From Channallabes apus (Eukaryota > Chordata > Actinopteri > Siluriformes > Clariidae), in contig CM060112.1 of the NCBI GenBank assembly GCA_030522415.1, positions 7,823,001-7,887,000 on the forward strand: a DNA stretch of 64,000 nucleotides. Direction: 5' to 3'. A program made the position numbers and the translations under genes. Below, in pieces: positions 43,741 to 54,718 of this stretch. The stretch's first letter is position 1. Each line of letters opens with the position of its first letter. The notes under the pieces are model-generated. The model did not search any database, was not told where the DNA came from, and saw only the letters and a list, made by a program, of their open reading frames with translations.

Positions 43741-45270
43741 GCTATGGCTGCGCAATGTAAATATAACATATGATATCAGCAGCTTTAGGCAGATAAATCC
43801 AAGATTAATCAATTTTACTCAATAGTTGTTTAGTGCCACATAAACCTGAACATATTATCAGCACTAGTCCCTGTCTCACCAATTTATATGCCAGAAAGAA
43901 AGAAAAAAAATCAAAGGATATATCTTTTTTTTTTTTTTCCTATCCCTGATTCAGGTAGGGAAGGCTTTGTATTGTTGACTGCACAATCCCAGGTCTCGGC
44001 ATCAAAGCTGTAACCCTACTGTCGCATGAGCCCTCTCGCTTGTTCTTTAGTCTGCTGCAACTGTCTGTATTTCTCTCTGTTGAATCTTTGCCTGGCAGAA
44101 TATGAAGAAAAGGCTGACAGGACACCTGGGGCTCAGCTTTCGCAACACGTTGGTTCATGGTTTATTTCTGCACCAAACTTCGCACTTGCACGTAGTGTGT
44201 TGGGACTTGGGGTAGGTGGGTGTTGATGGAGGGAAGGTGGTACCGTGCCATTCACAGAGCCACAGAAACTGCTTCCTACTTCATATACTACACCCTGCTG
44301 CTTACTTTTTCCAGTATTGTGTACAGAATCATACAATGGAAAAGCATGTTTCGGTTAATAGCAACCAACATCATGAAAGAGGAAGTCATTCAGACTTTTC
44401 CTTGAATGTAATGCTTATAGTCATAATCTAAAATGTATGAGATTGTTTCATCTTTATAATTAACATGTGGTCTTCTATGTTTCTGAATGAAATCCTTTTT
44501 AATTGACATTTTGGACTATTTGCATTTTGGTTACCCCTTTGATTGCCTAAATTGAAGAAAATGACATTCAACTATCTTATGATAATGGTGTTCCTACAAT
44601 TTAATTCCAAAGAAAGAAGCAGCGGCACTTTAATTCTTTATTTTGTCCAACCATCTCTTCCATGGGGGCAAAGCGGATTAGAAGAACAAGCTGTATAGCT
44701 CAAAACTAGGGGATTCTCAAGTGAATTGTGAACTTCTATGGCAAATTTCTGGTTCATTACTGTATCTCCAGGAAGTGATCAAGCCAGCATGGATTTGGCA
44801 AAAGACTACATCTAACACAATGTTATTTTATAGTTTCAGTACTTCAAAATCATACTACATTAGTGTCTCTTGGCAGTATCGAAACAAATCCTAAGCTGTA
44901 GTGTACAGTGTGTACATCAGAGAAGTAATTAGCAATTAATGTGAAAATATAAGTTAGTCTTAACCATCTCCACGTTCTATATTAACGTGCTAGTGTGCCA
45001 AGAGATAAAATGAGAATGGCCATAACGTTTTCAAGCAATGCACTTTTAAACAAATCTCTGCCAATGACTTTATCCTTGGCTTTTGTTTTATCTTATCGCA
45101 CTGAGTGTGTAAACAAACAGCTGTTACAGTATATTCCAATTCATGAGTGATGTAGAAGTTTTGAACCTGAGTATCACTTCATATTGTGTGTAGCTCAGGA
45201 AATCAGGATACGCAGAAGACGATGACTGCACGTCATGACTGATTATTAAATGCTACTCAATCTGAACAGA
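43741..45270. other. Unassigned intergenic DNA
   Basis: A T-run lies at 43926-43938. Short open frames near 44.0-44.4 kb on both strands overlap each other and have no recognisable domain. Confidence 0.45.
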
Positions 45271-45960
45271 TACACTATATTTCCAAAAGTATTCGCTTGC
45301 CTGCCTTCACATGCATATGAATTGAGTATCATCCAATTCTAAATCCATAGGGTTTAATATAATGTTGACCCTCCCTGTGCAGCTAGAACTGCTTCAACTC
45401 TTCTGGGAAGGCTTTCCGCAAGGTTTAGGAGTGTCTTAATTGGAATATATTTTTTTTACCATTCTTCCAGAAGCGCATTTGTGAGGTCAGACACTGATGT
45501 TGGATGAGAAGGCCTGGCTCGCAGTCTCTGCTCTAATTCATCCCAAAGGTGTTCTATCGAAATGAGGTCTCGGTACAAGCCAGTCAAGTTCCTCCACACC
45601 AAACCTGATCATCCTGTCTATATGGACCGTGCTTTGTGCACTGGTGCGGTCATGTTGAGACTGGTGTGGGGTTGTTTTTCAGTTATTGGGCTCGGCCCCT
45701 TACTTTCAGAGAAAAGTAACTCTTAATGTTTCAGCATACCAAGACATTTTGATGGCTCCAAACAGTGTGGGAACAGTTTGGGGACGGCCCCTTCCTGTTT
45801 CAACAACTACAAACCGGTTTGACGTGGAAGAACTTGCCTGGCCTACATAATTTGATATGTATTCTTTAATAGTTTGAATTTCTTCATTCTTAAAATACAA
45901 TCTTGAAAATGATAAAAATAAAGAAAAATAACTACAGGTTAACTTTTAATTGATAGTGTA
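45271..45960. mobile_element. Tc1-like element with inverted (head-to-head) transposase halves
   Basis: Outer ends TACACTAT (45271) and ATAGTGTA (ending 45960) are inverted and followed by TA. From 45360 to about 45655 the minus strand reads Tc1 transposase: C-terminal LNLAESLPRRVEAVLA, then LWDELEQRLRARPSHP-like segments. From about 45657 the plus strand instead reads VWGCFSVIGLGPL, then VWEQFGDGPFLFQ near 45768 and VEELAWPT near 45825. So two partial copies meet head to head near 45656. It encodes no complete protein. Confidence 0.7.
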
Positions 45961-46469
45961 TACAACCTAATCTTCCTAAAACTTGTCAAATACATACAGT
46001 ATCGACTGCTCTAATAACATCCTTTGCAAGCTGGATGTCTACTTTTTGTGTGAAAGCATCAAACCAGTTTTTTTTCTTAGCCCAACCTCTAATTATTGTT
46101 TTCAGCTGTTCTGGTAATTAGTCTCAATGTGTCTTTTGTATCCTGTTTTCTCATCATTCTACGCTAACCCCTTGTGTGTAGAATTCTGTGGAAAGTCTTA
46201 CATGCTTCCTATAATTCTGAGCTGTTTCTATAGTGCCATGGTCTTGCTTATTGTAAGATTTGTGTAGCAATTCCATGTTCTTGGACAATGATAATAGATA
46301 TGAATGTGTTGATCTTTGTCTGCCTTTGCCTTGACCTTTGCCATGGACTATCACAATATGTTCTTCTTTATCACAACTGTGACACATCGACTTTATATTT
46401 ACATTCTCTTACTCTCTGGCTCTAATTCAAAGAAATTATTTGGCCATTTGGTAGGGAATATAATACAGT
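45961..46469. other. Unassigned intergenic DNA
   Basis: The minus-strand open frame 46387-46154 (77 residues) has no domain I recognise. It may be part of an older unrecognised element. Confidence 0.35.
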
Positions 46470-46489
46470 GAAACAATTAGAGACATTGA

Positions 46490-46525
46490 GGAATCATATT
46501 CATACATAAAATGGCCTTATCCTGA
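46490..46525 (+). mobile_element. Left part of a Tc1 transposase relic split by gypsy copy 2
   Basis: AAATGGCCTTATCCTGACCT before the LTR and TTAACCCTATTGG after it join, once the element and one target copy are removed, into PDLNPI, the motif that precedes the third catalytic residue of Tc1 transposases. The extent to the left is unclear. Confidence 0.55.
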
Positions 46526-46530
46526 CCTTA

Positions 46531-47034
46531 TGTCACGAGTCACGGTCTGCCGGCCGTCTTTTTCCCACGCTGTCACTCCCCCACGCGCTCATGTTTGTGT
46601 CTAGCCGTCACGTGCGCTCTCACGCCCCCGTTTCCGCCCCGTCTGCTCAGCTGTTTCTCATTCCATGACTGATTACTCCAGCGATTTAAGCATGCGCGGC
46701 GCGCTGCTCAGATCGCTGGATTATTGTGTGTGTTTACCTCGATTCTCTCGCGTTTCTTTTCTCTAGCTTTCACGTTACGACCTCGCTTTGTTTTTTCTCG
46801 TTTTTGATTTTTGCCTGCCGATTTGGATTGTTCGCCTGCCCTTTTGATCTCCCGGTTTTGACCTCACGCTTTCCCTTTTTGATTACGGCTTTAGTCTAGT
46901 GTTTTTGCTTTGGACGCTTCGCTGACGGACTCACGGCTTTCGACCCTTGCTCACGCCCCCCGACCACGCCCCCACATCTCTATACAGTCAGTAACTGCAC
47001 TTGGATTCATATCGTTCTGCCTGCGCCCGTGACA
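46531..47034 (+). repeat. 5' LTR of gypsy copy 2 (504 bp)
   Basis: TGTCACGAGTCACGG to CGCCCGTGACA. It is GC-rich relative to the surroundings at its 5' part, with T-rich stretches later. The sequence after it, GAATAATCCAGCCAGTTATG, is where the primer-binding site should be. Confidence 0.95.
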
Positions 47035-47051
47035 GAATAATCCAGCCAGTT

Positions 47052-47933
47052 ATGGATCCAGCGGTTTCTGACCATTTGAGAACGGCATTGGAGAGTCAAG
47101 GTGCCCTGCTTGGAAATCACCAACAGGAACTGCTTAGTACAAAGCAGTCCCTCGCCGACGTCACGTCTCAGCTCCAGAGACTCCAACTCTCTCTACCGCA
47201 AGGAGCAAGCTCCCACGCGCAACAGGAGCCACGCCTCCCCGCCCCCCCCACCTACGAGGGAGATCCAGGCACATGTCGCTCTTTCCTATCCCAGTGTTCC
47301 CTGATCTTCGAGCTCCAAGCCTCCGCCTTTTCCACTGAACGAGCCAAGGTGGCCTACGTCATCACGCTCCTGTCTGGACGCGCGCGGGAATGGAGCACCG
47401 CGCTTTGGGATGCCCACGACCCCTGCTGTTCCAGTTATGAGGACTTCTCCAGGGAGATGAAGAGGGTGTTCGACCGCTCATGCCATGGCAGAGAGGCGGG
47501 CCGAAGGCTGCTGAACCTCCGCCAGGGCTCGCGCTCTGCCTATGACTATGCCATTGAGTTCCAGACCCTGGCCCTTCCCAGCGGTTGGAACAACCGAGCA
47601 CTATGCGACGTCTTTTTGCAGGGCCTGACAGAGAAGCTCCAAGATGAGCTAATCTCACGAGAGCTCCCCTCGTCTCTCCAAGAGCTTGTGGACCTGGCCG
47701 GTCGAGTAGATGCCCGTCTCCGTCTTCGTAGGTCAGCCCGGTTTTCTCCACCCAGAGCTCTACCGCGACTCCCACCTCCACGAGTTGAACCCCAGGAGGA
47801 ACCCATGCAACTGGGCAGAACCCGCATCACCCCAGAGGAGCGTCACCGCCGCCGAGTGGAGGGGGCCTGCTTCTACTGTGGGAAACCAGGTCACCTGCTT
47901 AAGAACTGCCCAGCAAAAGGGAGCGCCCTCTAG
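47052..47933 (+). CDS. Gag protein of gypsy copy 2
   Basis: The start ATG at 47052 ([20 protein letters not shown]) is chosen because it lies just after the LTR and aligns with the copy 1 start. An upstream in-frame ATG at 47001 is inside the LTR. The 293-residue product has an N-terminal coiled-coil-like segment, a capsid region ([20 protein letters not shown] onward) and zinc knuckle [14 protein letters not shown] near its end. It stops with TAG at 47931-47933. Gag packages the element RNA into virus-like particles. It appears intact. Confidence 0.92.
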   Translation: MDPAVSDHLRTALESQGALLGNHQQELLSTKQSLADVTSQLQRLQLSLPQGASSHAQQEPRLPAPPTYEGDPGTCRSFLSQCSLIFELQASAFSTERAKVAYVITLLSGRAREWSTALWDAHDPCCSSYEDFSREMKRVFDRSCHGREAGRRLLNLRQGSRSAYDYAIEFQTLALPSGWNNRALCDVFLQGLTEKLQDELISRELPSSLQELVDLAGRVDARLRLRRSARFSPPRALPRLPPPRVEPQEEPMQLGRTRITPEERHRRRVEGACFYCGKPGHLLKNCPAKGSAL

Positions 47934-50900
47934 TTCAGCTGGGAGCACTAGAGGGCGAGACTCCAAGAAGGCTCCCAGACCAACGTCATCTGCTTCCCAT
48001 CCTCCTCATCCATGAGCAACAGACCCACCTAGTGCAGGCACTGGTCGATTCGGGTTCAGATCGCAACCTGCTGAATGCGGCTTCAGCCCAAATCCTGGGT
48101 ATTCCTGCGCTGCCCTTGGAGAACCACCTCAAGGTCCAGGCCCTCGACGGGAGTCCGCTCCCACCTATCACCCACAGAACCCCTCTCATTGGTCTAAAGG
48201 TCTCCGGCAATCATTCAGAACAGACGTCGCTGTTCATCATGGAGGGGTCACATGCCACGGTCGTCCTAGGCCTCCCCTGGTTAATCCAACATAACCCGCA
48301 CATCGATTGGGTCAGGAATTCGATCGTAGCCTGGAGCCCGTCATGTTCTACGTCATGCTTACGCGCCGCCACTACGCCCTGCCTCGACCCTACCCCCACA
48401 AAGGAGCCATCGGACCTCACCTGTGTTCCCCCAGAATACCATAACCTTAGGACTGTGTTTAGCAAGTCACGTGCAGTCTCTCTTCCCCCCCACCGACCAT
48501 ACGACTGCGCCATTGACCTCCTTCCAGGCACCACCCCCCCCAAGGGTCGTCTTTATTCTCTGTCACCCAAGGAACGCCAAGCTATGGACCAGTACATCAC
48601 GGAATCCCTTGCCGCAGGAATCATCCGCCCCTCTTCTTCTCCGGCAGGGGCTGGATTCTTCTTCGTAGGCAAAAAAGATGGTTCCCTTCGCCCGTGCATT
48701 GATTATAGGGGCCTTAACGACATCACTATAAAGAACTGATACCCCCTTCCCCTAATGTCTACTGCCTTCGAACTCCTTCAGGGGGCCAGCACCTTCACCA
48801 AGCTCGATCTGCGCAACGCCTATCACCTTGTCCGCATCCGGGAAGGGGATGAATGGAAAACGGCCTTCAACACACCAACTGGACATTATGAATACCTGGT
48901 GGTCCCCTTTGGACTTACTAATGTCCCCGGAGTGTTTCAGGCCTTAATTAACGACGTTCTCAGAGACTTCCTCAATTCTTCCGTATTCGTCTATCTAGAC
49001 GATATCCTGATCTTCTCTCACAACCCAGAAGAACACCAACATCACGTCAGGCAGGTGCTGCAGAGGCTGCTGGAGAACAACTTGTTCATCAAGGCGGAGA
49101 AGTGCGAGTTCCACACCACATCTACCACGTTCCTCGGATTCACCATCAGCCCCAAGGGCATCGAGATGGAACCTGCTAAGCTCCAAGCAGTCACTAGGTG
49201 GCCCACCCCCACCTCTCGGCATGAACTCCAGAGATTCCTAGGCTTTGCTAATTTTTATCGTCGGTTCATCCGAGGCTACAGCTCCATCGCCGCTCCTCTA
49301 ACAGCCCTGACCTCTACCAAGACCCATTTCTGCTGGAACCAGGAATCTGAGAAAGCCTTCAGCGAGCTGAAGAAACGGTTCACCTCCGCCCCTATCCTCA
49401 CCATCCCAGATCCGTCACAGCAGTTCATCGTGGAGGTCGACGCCTCCAGCACCGGAGTAGGAGGCATCCTCTCACAAAGATCCAACCGGGATAATAAGCT
49501 GCACCCCTGTTCCTTCTTCTCCCACCGCCTAACTCCTGCTGAAAGCAATTACGGCATCGGAGACCGTGAACTCTTAGCCATCAAGTTAGCACTGGAGGAA
49601 TGGAGACACTGGCTAGAGGGAACGGAGGTCCCATTCCTAGTTTGGACCGATCACAAGAACCTCGAATACCTACGAAGCGCCAAGAGGCTCAATTCTCGTC
49701 AGGCCCGGTGGTCCCTGTTCTTCGCGAGGTTCAACTTCACCCTCTCCTACCGACCAGGCTCTAAGAACACCAAGCCGGACGCCCTCTCAAGATTATTTAC
49801 AACCACCCAAGACCCTGCCTCATGTGAGACGATTCTGCCACCCCCCTGCCTGCTCGCCGTGGCCGAGCTCGACATCGAAACTAGTGTCAAGCAAGCCCTA
49901 TCCCATGGACCAAGCCCAAGCAATGTGCCCCCGAACCGCCTCTTCGTTCCCCTCAACCTGCGTTCCCAAGTCCTGGAGTGGGCCCACAGTTCTAAACTCT
50001 CTTGCCACCCAGGCTCCGCCAGAACTCTGGCACTAGCCCAGCAGCGGTTTTGGTGGCCCACCCTCAAGGAGGACACCTCTCACTTTGTTGCAGCGTGCAA
50101 TGTTTGCATAAGATCTAAGCATGTCAACACGGCCCCGGCTGGCCTCCTCCGACCCCTGCCCATCCCTCATCGCCCCTGGTCCAACATCGCCCTGGACTTT
50201 GTCACCGGACTACCCCCCTCCACCGGCCACACCTGCATCATGACCGTGGTTGATCGGTTCTCTAAAGCGGCTCACTTCATCCCCCTACCAAAACTCCCGT
50301 CCGCCAAGGAGACTGCAGAACTTATGATTAATCATGTATTTAAGCTCCACGGCCTGCCTAAGGACATCGTGTCTGATCGGGGCCCACAGTTCACCTCTCA
50401 GTTCTGGAAGGCATTTTGTAAGCTCATCGGAGCCACCCCAAGCCTGTCATCAGGTTTCCATCCTCAATCCAATGGGCAGACGGAGAGGAAGAACCAGGCT
50501 CTCGAGGTCGCCCTGAGATGCATGACCTACCGGGATGTCACCTCGTGGAGCAGATTCCTGCCCTGGGTCGAATACGCCCACAACTCTCTAGTCTCTTCAT
50601 CTACTGGGCTGTCCCCCTTCCAGTGCTGCCTGGGTTACCAACCACCCTTGTTCCCCTCTCAGGAAGAGGAGGTCAGCGTCCCCTCTGCCCAAGCCTTCAT
50701 TCGCCGCTGCAGGAGGACCTGGACTCAGGCCAGAAGGACACTGCTACGACAAGGCAGAACTTACAAGGAGCAAGCAGACCGCAGACGCTCTCAGGCCCCC
50801 AAGTACAGGATAGGGCAGAGAGTCATGCTCTCCACCAGAGATCTCCCTCTTAAGACCCTGTCCCGCAAACTCTCACCCCGTTACATCGGCCCGTTCACCA

Positions 50901-51259
50901 TAACCAAGATTGTCAATCCCTGTGCGGTCAAACTTTTGCTTCCCTCTACGATGCGGCGAATAAATCCCACATTCCACGTGTCCCAGCTACGTCGCCTCAT
51001 CTCATGCCCATTAAGTCCCCCCACCCACCCTCTGCCTCCTCCCCGTATCATTGACGGCGGTGAAGCCTACACCGTCCGCCGCCTCCTGAAAGCTCGCCGC
51101 CGAGGTAGAGGCATTCAGTACCTGGTGGACTGGGAGGGCTATGGCCCTGAGGAGAGAAGCTGGATCCCCGCCAAGTTCATCCTAGACCCCAAGCTAATTT
51201 CTGACTTTCAGAAACGTTTCCCTGAGGCTCCCCGTCCTAACGCCCAGAGGCGTTCGTAA
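47921..51259 (+). pseudogene. Pol of gypsy copy 2, one premature TGA in RT
   Basis: Pol is in the -1 frame relative to gag. The pol frame is open from 47903, overlapping the end of gag by about 28 bases. Order: protease ALVDSGSD (48041), RT with VYLDDILIF (about 48988-49014), RNase H VEVDASS and DHKNLEYL, integrase zinc finger [10 protein letters not shown]...CNVC, catalytic core [16 protein letters not shown] and [12 protein letters not shown]-type region, chromodomain [17 protein letters not shown] (about 51117-51170), and stop at 51257-51259. The only visible break is TGA at 48737-48739. Everything after it (48740-51259) is open. Copy 1 has Arg (CGC) at the matching site. Confidence 0.93.
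48737..48739 (+). other. Premature TGA in pol of gypsy copy 2
   Basis: The context AAGAACTGATACCCCCT matches AAGAACCGCTATCCACT of copy 1. A CpG C-to-T transition (CGA to TGA) is the simplest explanation. It falls in the conserved region between the RT fingers motifs and would truncate Pol after protease and part of RT. Confidence 0.9.
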
Positions 51260-51268
51260 GGGGGGGGG
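51258..51268 (+). other. Polypurine tract of gypsy copy 2
   Basis: AAGGGGGGGGG directly precedes TACTGTCACG, where the 3' LTR starts at TGTCACG (51272). Confidence 0.85.
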
Positions 51269-51271
51269 TAC

Positions 51272-51775
51272 TGTCACGAGTCACGGTCTGCCGGCCGTCT
51301 TTTTCCCACGCTGTCACTCCCCCACGCGCTCATGTTTGTGTCTAGCCGTCACGTGCGCTCTCACGCCCCCGTTTCCGCCCCGTCTGCTCAGCTGTTTCTC
51401 ATTCCATGACTGATTACTCCAGCGATTTAAGCATGCGCGGCGCGCTGCTCAGATCGCTGGATTATTGTGTGTGTTTACCTCGATTCTCTCGCGTTTCTTT
51501 TCTCTAGCTTTCACGTTACGACCTCGCTTTGTTTTTTCTCGTTTTTGATTTTTGCCTGCCGATTTGGATTGTTCGCCTGCCCTTTTGATCTCCCGGTTTT
51601 GACCTCACGCTTTCCCTTTTTGATTACGGCTTTAGTCTAGTGTTTTTGCTTTGGACGCTTCGCTGACGGACTCACGGCTTTCGACCCTTGCTCACGCCCC
51701 CCGACCACGCCCCCACATCTCTATACAGTCAGTAACTGCACTTGGATTCATATCGTTCTGCCTGCGCCCGTGACA
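51272..51775 (+). repeat. 3' LTR of gypsy copy 2 (504 bp)
   Basis: Same length as the 5' LTR and identical by reading the two side by side. Confidence 0.95.
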
Positions 51776-51780
51776 CCTTA

Positions 51781-51890
51781 ACCCTATTGGAAGTCTTGGG
51801 GATGTGCTGGAGAAGACTTTATGAAGCAGTTTGACACTCCAGTCATCTGTACAATACCCTGGACAAAACTTAATATAAAAATTAATATAA
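51781..51890 (+). mobile_element. Right part of the Tc1 transposase relic split by gypsy copy 2
   Basis: After the target copy, ACCCTATTGGAAGTCTTGGG and GATGTGCTGGAGAAGACT read as the C-terminal part of a Tc1 transposase (NPI, then SLGDVLEK). A similar block is at 52651-52700 (GTGCTGGGAAGGACTTTATG). Frames decay after about 51880. Confidence 0.6.
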
Positions 51891-52156
51891 GATGCATAGA
51901 TACTGTATATTGGTGCTTGGAGCCTATTAAAGTTTGTACCTAGATATTGGCAGTACCTATCCTACCATTTACTGGAGGTTATTAAATTATAGCATTTTAC
52001 AGCTCACTTACAAGAGATACTAATAAATGTGGATTTAAAAGTGCTGAAAGTTTTGCAGTATTATTGTTATTGCCATTATAGCTGGCTATTTAACCTGTTC
52101 CTGTCTATCTATTATTTTTAATTATCAATCAATTATAAAGTAAAAAAGTATACAGT

Positions 52157-52839
52157 ATAATAAATGAAAGGAAATATAATTGACATAATATAAATATGGC
52201 ATGAGGTAATGTTTAATAATAATCTAATTATAACATGGTAAGAACTACTTCTTAAGCAATGTTCTCAGAACCTTCCACAATTTGATCCTGATGAAGCTTT
52301 GCATTGTCAATCAGGAATATACCTGTGTAATCAACATGATAACCTTGTCTGTTAGGTCATCAGCTGACTTAATTTTATTGCCACAAAACATTGTTAGGCC
52401 TAGACCTGACCATCTGAATAAACCCCAGATCATAACATTGACTCCAGAGGCTTGTACAGTGTCCACTATGCATGATGGTTGCATCGCTTCTTGTACTTCC
52501 GTTCTTTGAAAAAGGGTCAATCTGGACTCATCAATCCACATGACCTTTTCTTTTTGCTCCGAATTCCAATATTTATAAATTTGTAAGTTGTGGAAGGTTC
52601 TGAGAACAAGGAGGACTTCTACTCGGTGTCTTACACTGTAACTCTTTGTGTAGTGCTGGGAAGGACTTTATGAAGTGGTTGATCTTGGCCAAAAATTAAT
52701 GCAAATGTGGATGAGAATAATTGTGGTAACATTGCTTAAGAAGTACATTAGTACTTACCATGTTATAATTAGATTATAATTAAACATTACCTAATGCCAT
52801 ATTTATATTATGTCAATTATATTTCCTTTCATTTATTAT
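52157..52839. mobile_element. Element with ~110-bp inverted-repeat arms and inverted Tc1 pieces
   Basis: The left arm 52157-52264 and right arm 52729-52839 are near-perfect inverted copies (ATAATAAATGAAAGGAAATA ... CATGGTAAG ... CTTCTTAAGCAATGTT), differing by a few substitutions and one small indel. Inside, TGTTCTCAGAACCTTCCACA (about 52260) and its inverse (about 52585-52605) form a second pair. Between these the minus strand (52541-52311) reads Tc1 transposase: WIDESRLTLFQ, VDTVQASGVNVMIWGLF. Outside the inner pair, on plus, 52651-52735 reads the C-terminal part. So the middle has been inverted relative to the end. Confidence 0.75.
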
Positions 52840-54109
52840 GCCCTGGCAAACAGAGCCCTTTTTTCTCCTGTTAGTCTCACTGACAATGGCCAAGCAGCTG
52901 TTCAGTCCCAATGCTGTGAGTTCTCATCATATTGTTTGCACATCGAAAAAGCTCTTATACTTTTACTTCTGAACATAGCTCTGATTTCTACTGTTGATTT
53001 TTTTTAAGTGACTCCTAATAAGAGTCATTCATATTTTTATTTCCTTCTCATTATATTTATTTAGCAAAGTTGACAGATAGATATCCTATCCAGCACTACA
53101 GTATCTATCTAAGTTTTCATAATATATGGGACAGTTCTTGGCCCAACTTTTAGTTAACTTTTTATTTTTGTTTGTACCTACATGCATTTTTGAAAATAGG
53201 ATTTCTCACTCATGCATGCATGGAAGTATGGATCACCTGCCATCAGATCCTTGTGAATTATGCATATATAATAATGTGCCTGCTTCCCATATGTCTATTT
53301 GTATCTGAACTTTCTTTCTCTCAAATCAATACAGTTGTGTTTGGTTTGGTAACTTCACACATAAATTTATGATTACATTTACACCGTTTCTGGATTATGT
53401 ATTTCTTCACCTGTGTCTATTTCACTTGATCTGAATATCATTTAATATCATCATTGAATATCATCTTTAATGCAAGGATGATTTAACATCATCCTATAAA
53501 GGTAAGATATAGCCTGTAGGTAATGGATTATTAATATATTTGACTTTTACTACTCAGTTGATCTCAGTTTATGTACCTCTTAATATGTGAAATAACAGAC
53601 TTGCCCTTTTTTAAAGCACCCTTTTTACTCATTCATGTTGGAATTTAAAACAAAAATTGACTAGGTCTTCCTGGGTTCACTAATAGCACCTAGCACTGAC
53701 AACATTTACAAGCAAATTAAAATACTTTTATTGTAATCAGCAGGCTCCTCAGCAACAACATTGGTGTTCACATAGTGATTTACACTTAAGTGTTTGCTTA
53801 ATTTCACACTTTAGTAGAATACATTTGCAAGACAGCATGCCAAATTGCTGTGCAGCTCAGACAAAATGATTAGAAATATGTTTTGTATATGGAATTGGGT
53901 TGTTTATCTTTTTGCCATAAGGGTGGAGTCCCACCTGCTGCTTGTTAGAAACTTTATTCTATTGCTATCTTCAAGTGTGGCAGCTAGACCGTTTGCCCTT
54001 TAATAGTGAAATCATGCATAAAGCATATAATGGCTAATACATTTTATACCAAGGAAAGTCTTTCAGGACACACTGAGTCTGAAATGTCCTCAAGTTATGG
54101 CTTTCAGTA
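52840..54109. other. Unassigned intergenic DNA
   Basis: AT-rich. No gene or repeat ends recognised. Confidence 0.45.
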
Positions 54110-54674
54110 ATGTGGGTGAAACCTGTGGTGAGGGGCCCTGTGTGGAAAGTAGCACCTGACTGCCCATGGAATTACAGACTGCAGTCATGTGAAAACTACA
54201 GTCTGCCTCACTATGGAAATAAGACTGGCTTCCCAATGGAAAATACAGACTTTCTCTTGTGGAAATTACAGACAGATTCCCTGAAGAAGCTACAGATGGC
54301 CACCATTTGCCTCTTTGTGGAACAGCTTCAATTTAAAAACTACAGACTGCCTCCATGGATGGATTACAGACAGATTCTCTGCAGGAGTTACAGTATAGAC
54401 TCCCTACCAGGGTTTGACGTTGGCACCCGCCCACCCGCCAAATGCGGGTAAAATTCGACTGTGGCGGGTAATAATTTTAGTCTCACTAGCCACCTTGGCG
54501 GGTAGTTTATTCTTTGGTATGACAATATATTTTTCTTGTAGTTTTCTAAGTCATCCGATATAATAAAACGCATTGCAACGTAATACTGTATCACACGCAT
54601 AAAACGTGCGTCAATGTAATGAGGACATTTAATACTTCTCTCTACACATTCTAAACGCATTGCAACGTAATATT

Positions 54675-54718
<44 letters not shown>

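Larger units (their letters stand above)
46526..51780 (+). mobile_element. Ty3/gypsy LTR retrotransposon (chromovirus), copy 2, very young
   Basis: Complete: TSD CCTTA (46526-46530, 51776-51780), two 504-bp LTRs (46531-47034 and 51272-51775) with no difference that I can see, gag, pol with all Ty3-order domains, a chromodomain, and a G-rich polypurine tract (51258-51268). Internal proteins align along their length with copy 1, so the two belong to related but distinct families with unrelated LTR sequences. Sequence-identical LTRs imply insertion recently on the species time scale. Confidence 0.96.

Noticed and set aside
46154..46387. Minus-strand 77-residue frame with a CHSCDKEEH start
   Set aside because: I could not link it to a known domain, and it has no supporting splice or promoter context. 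It may be an unrecognised old element.
48737..48739. TGA as a selenocysteine or programmed readthrough codon
   Set aside because: The related element has Arg here and the change is a simple CpG transition. No downstream structure was sought or seen that would support recoding.
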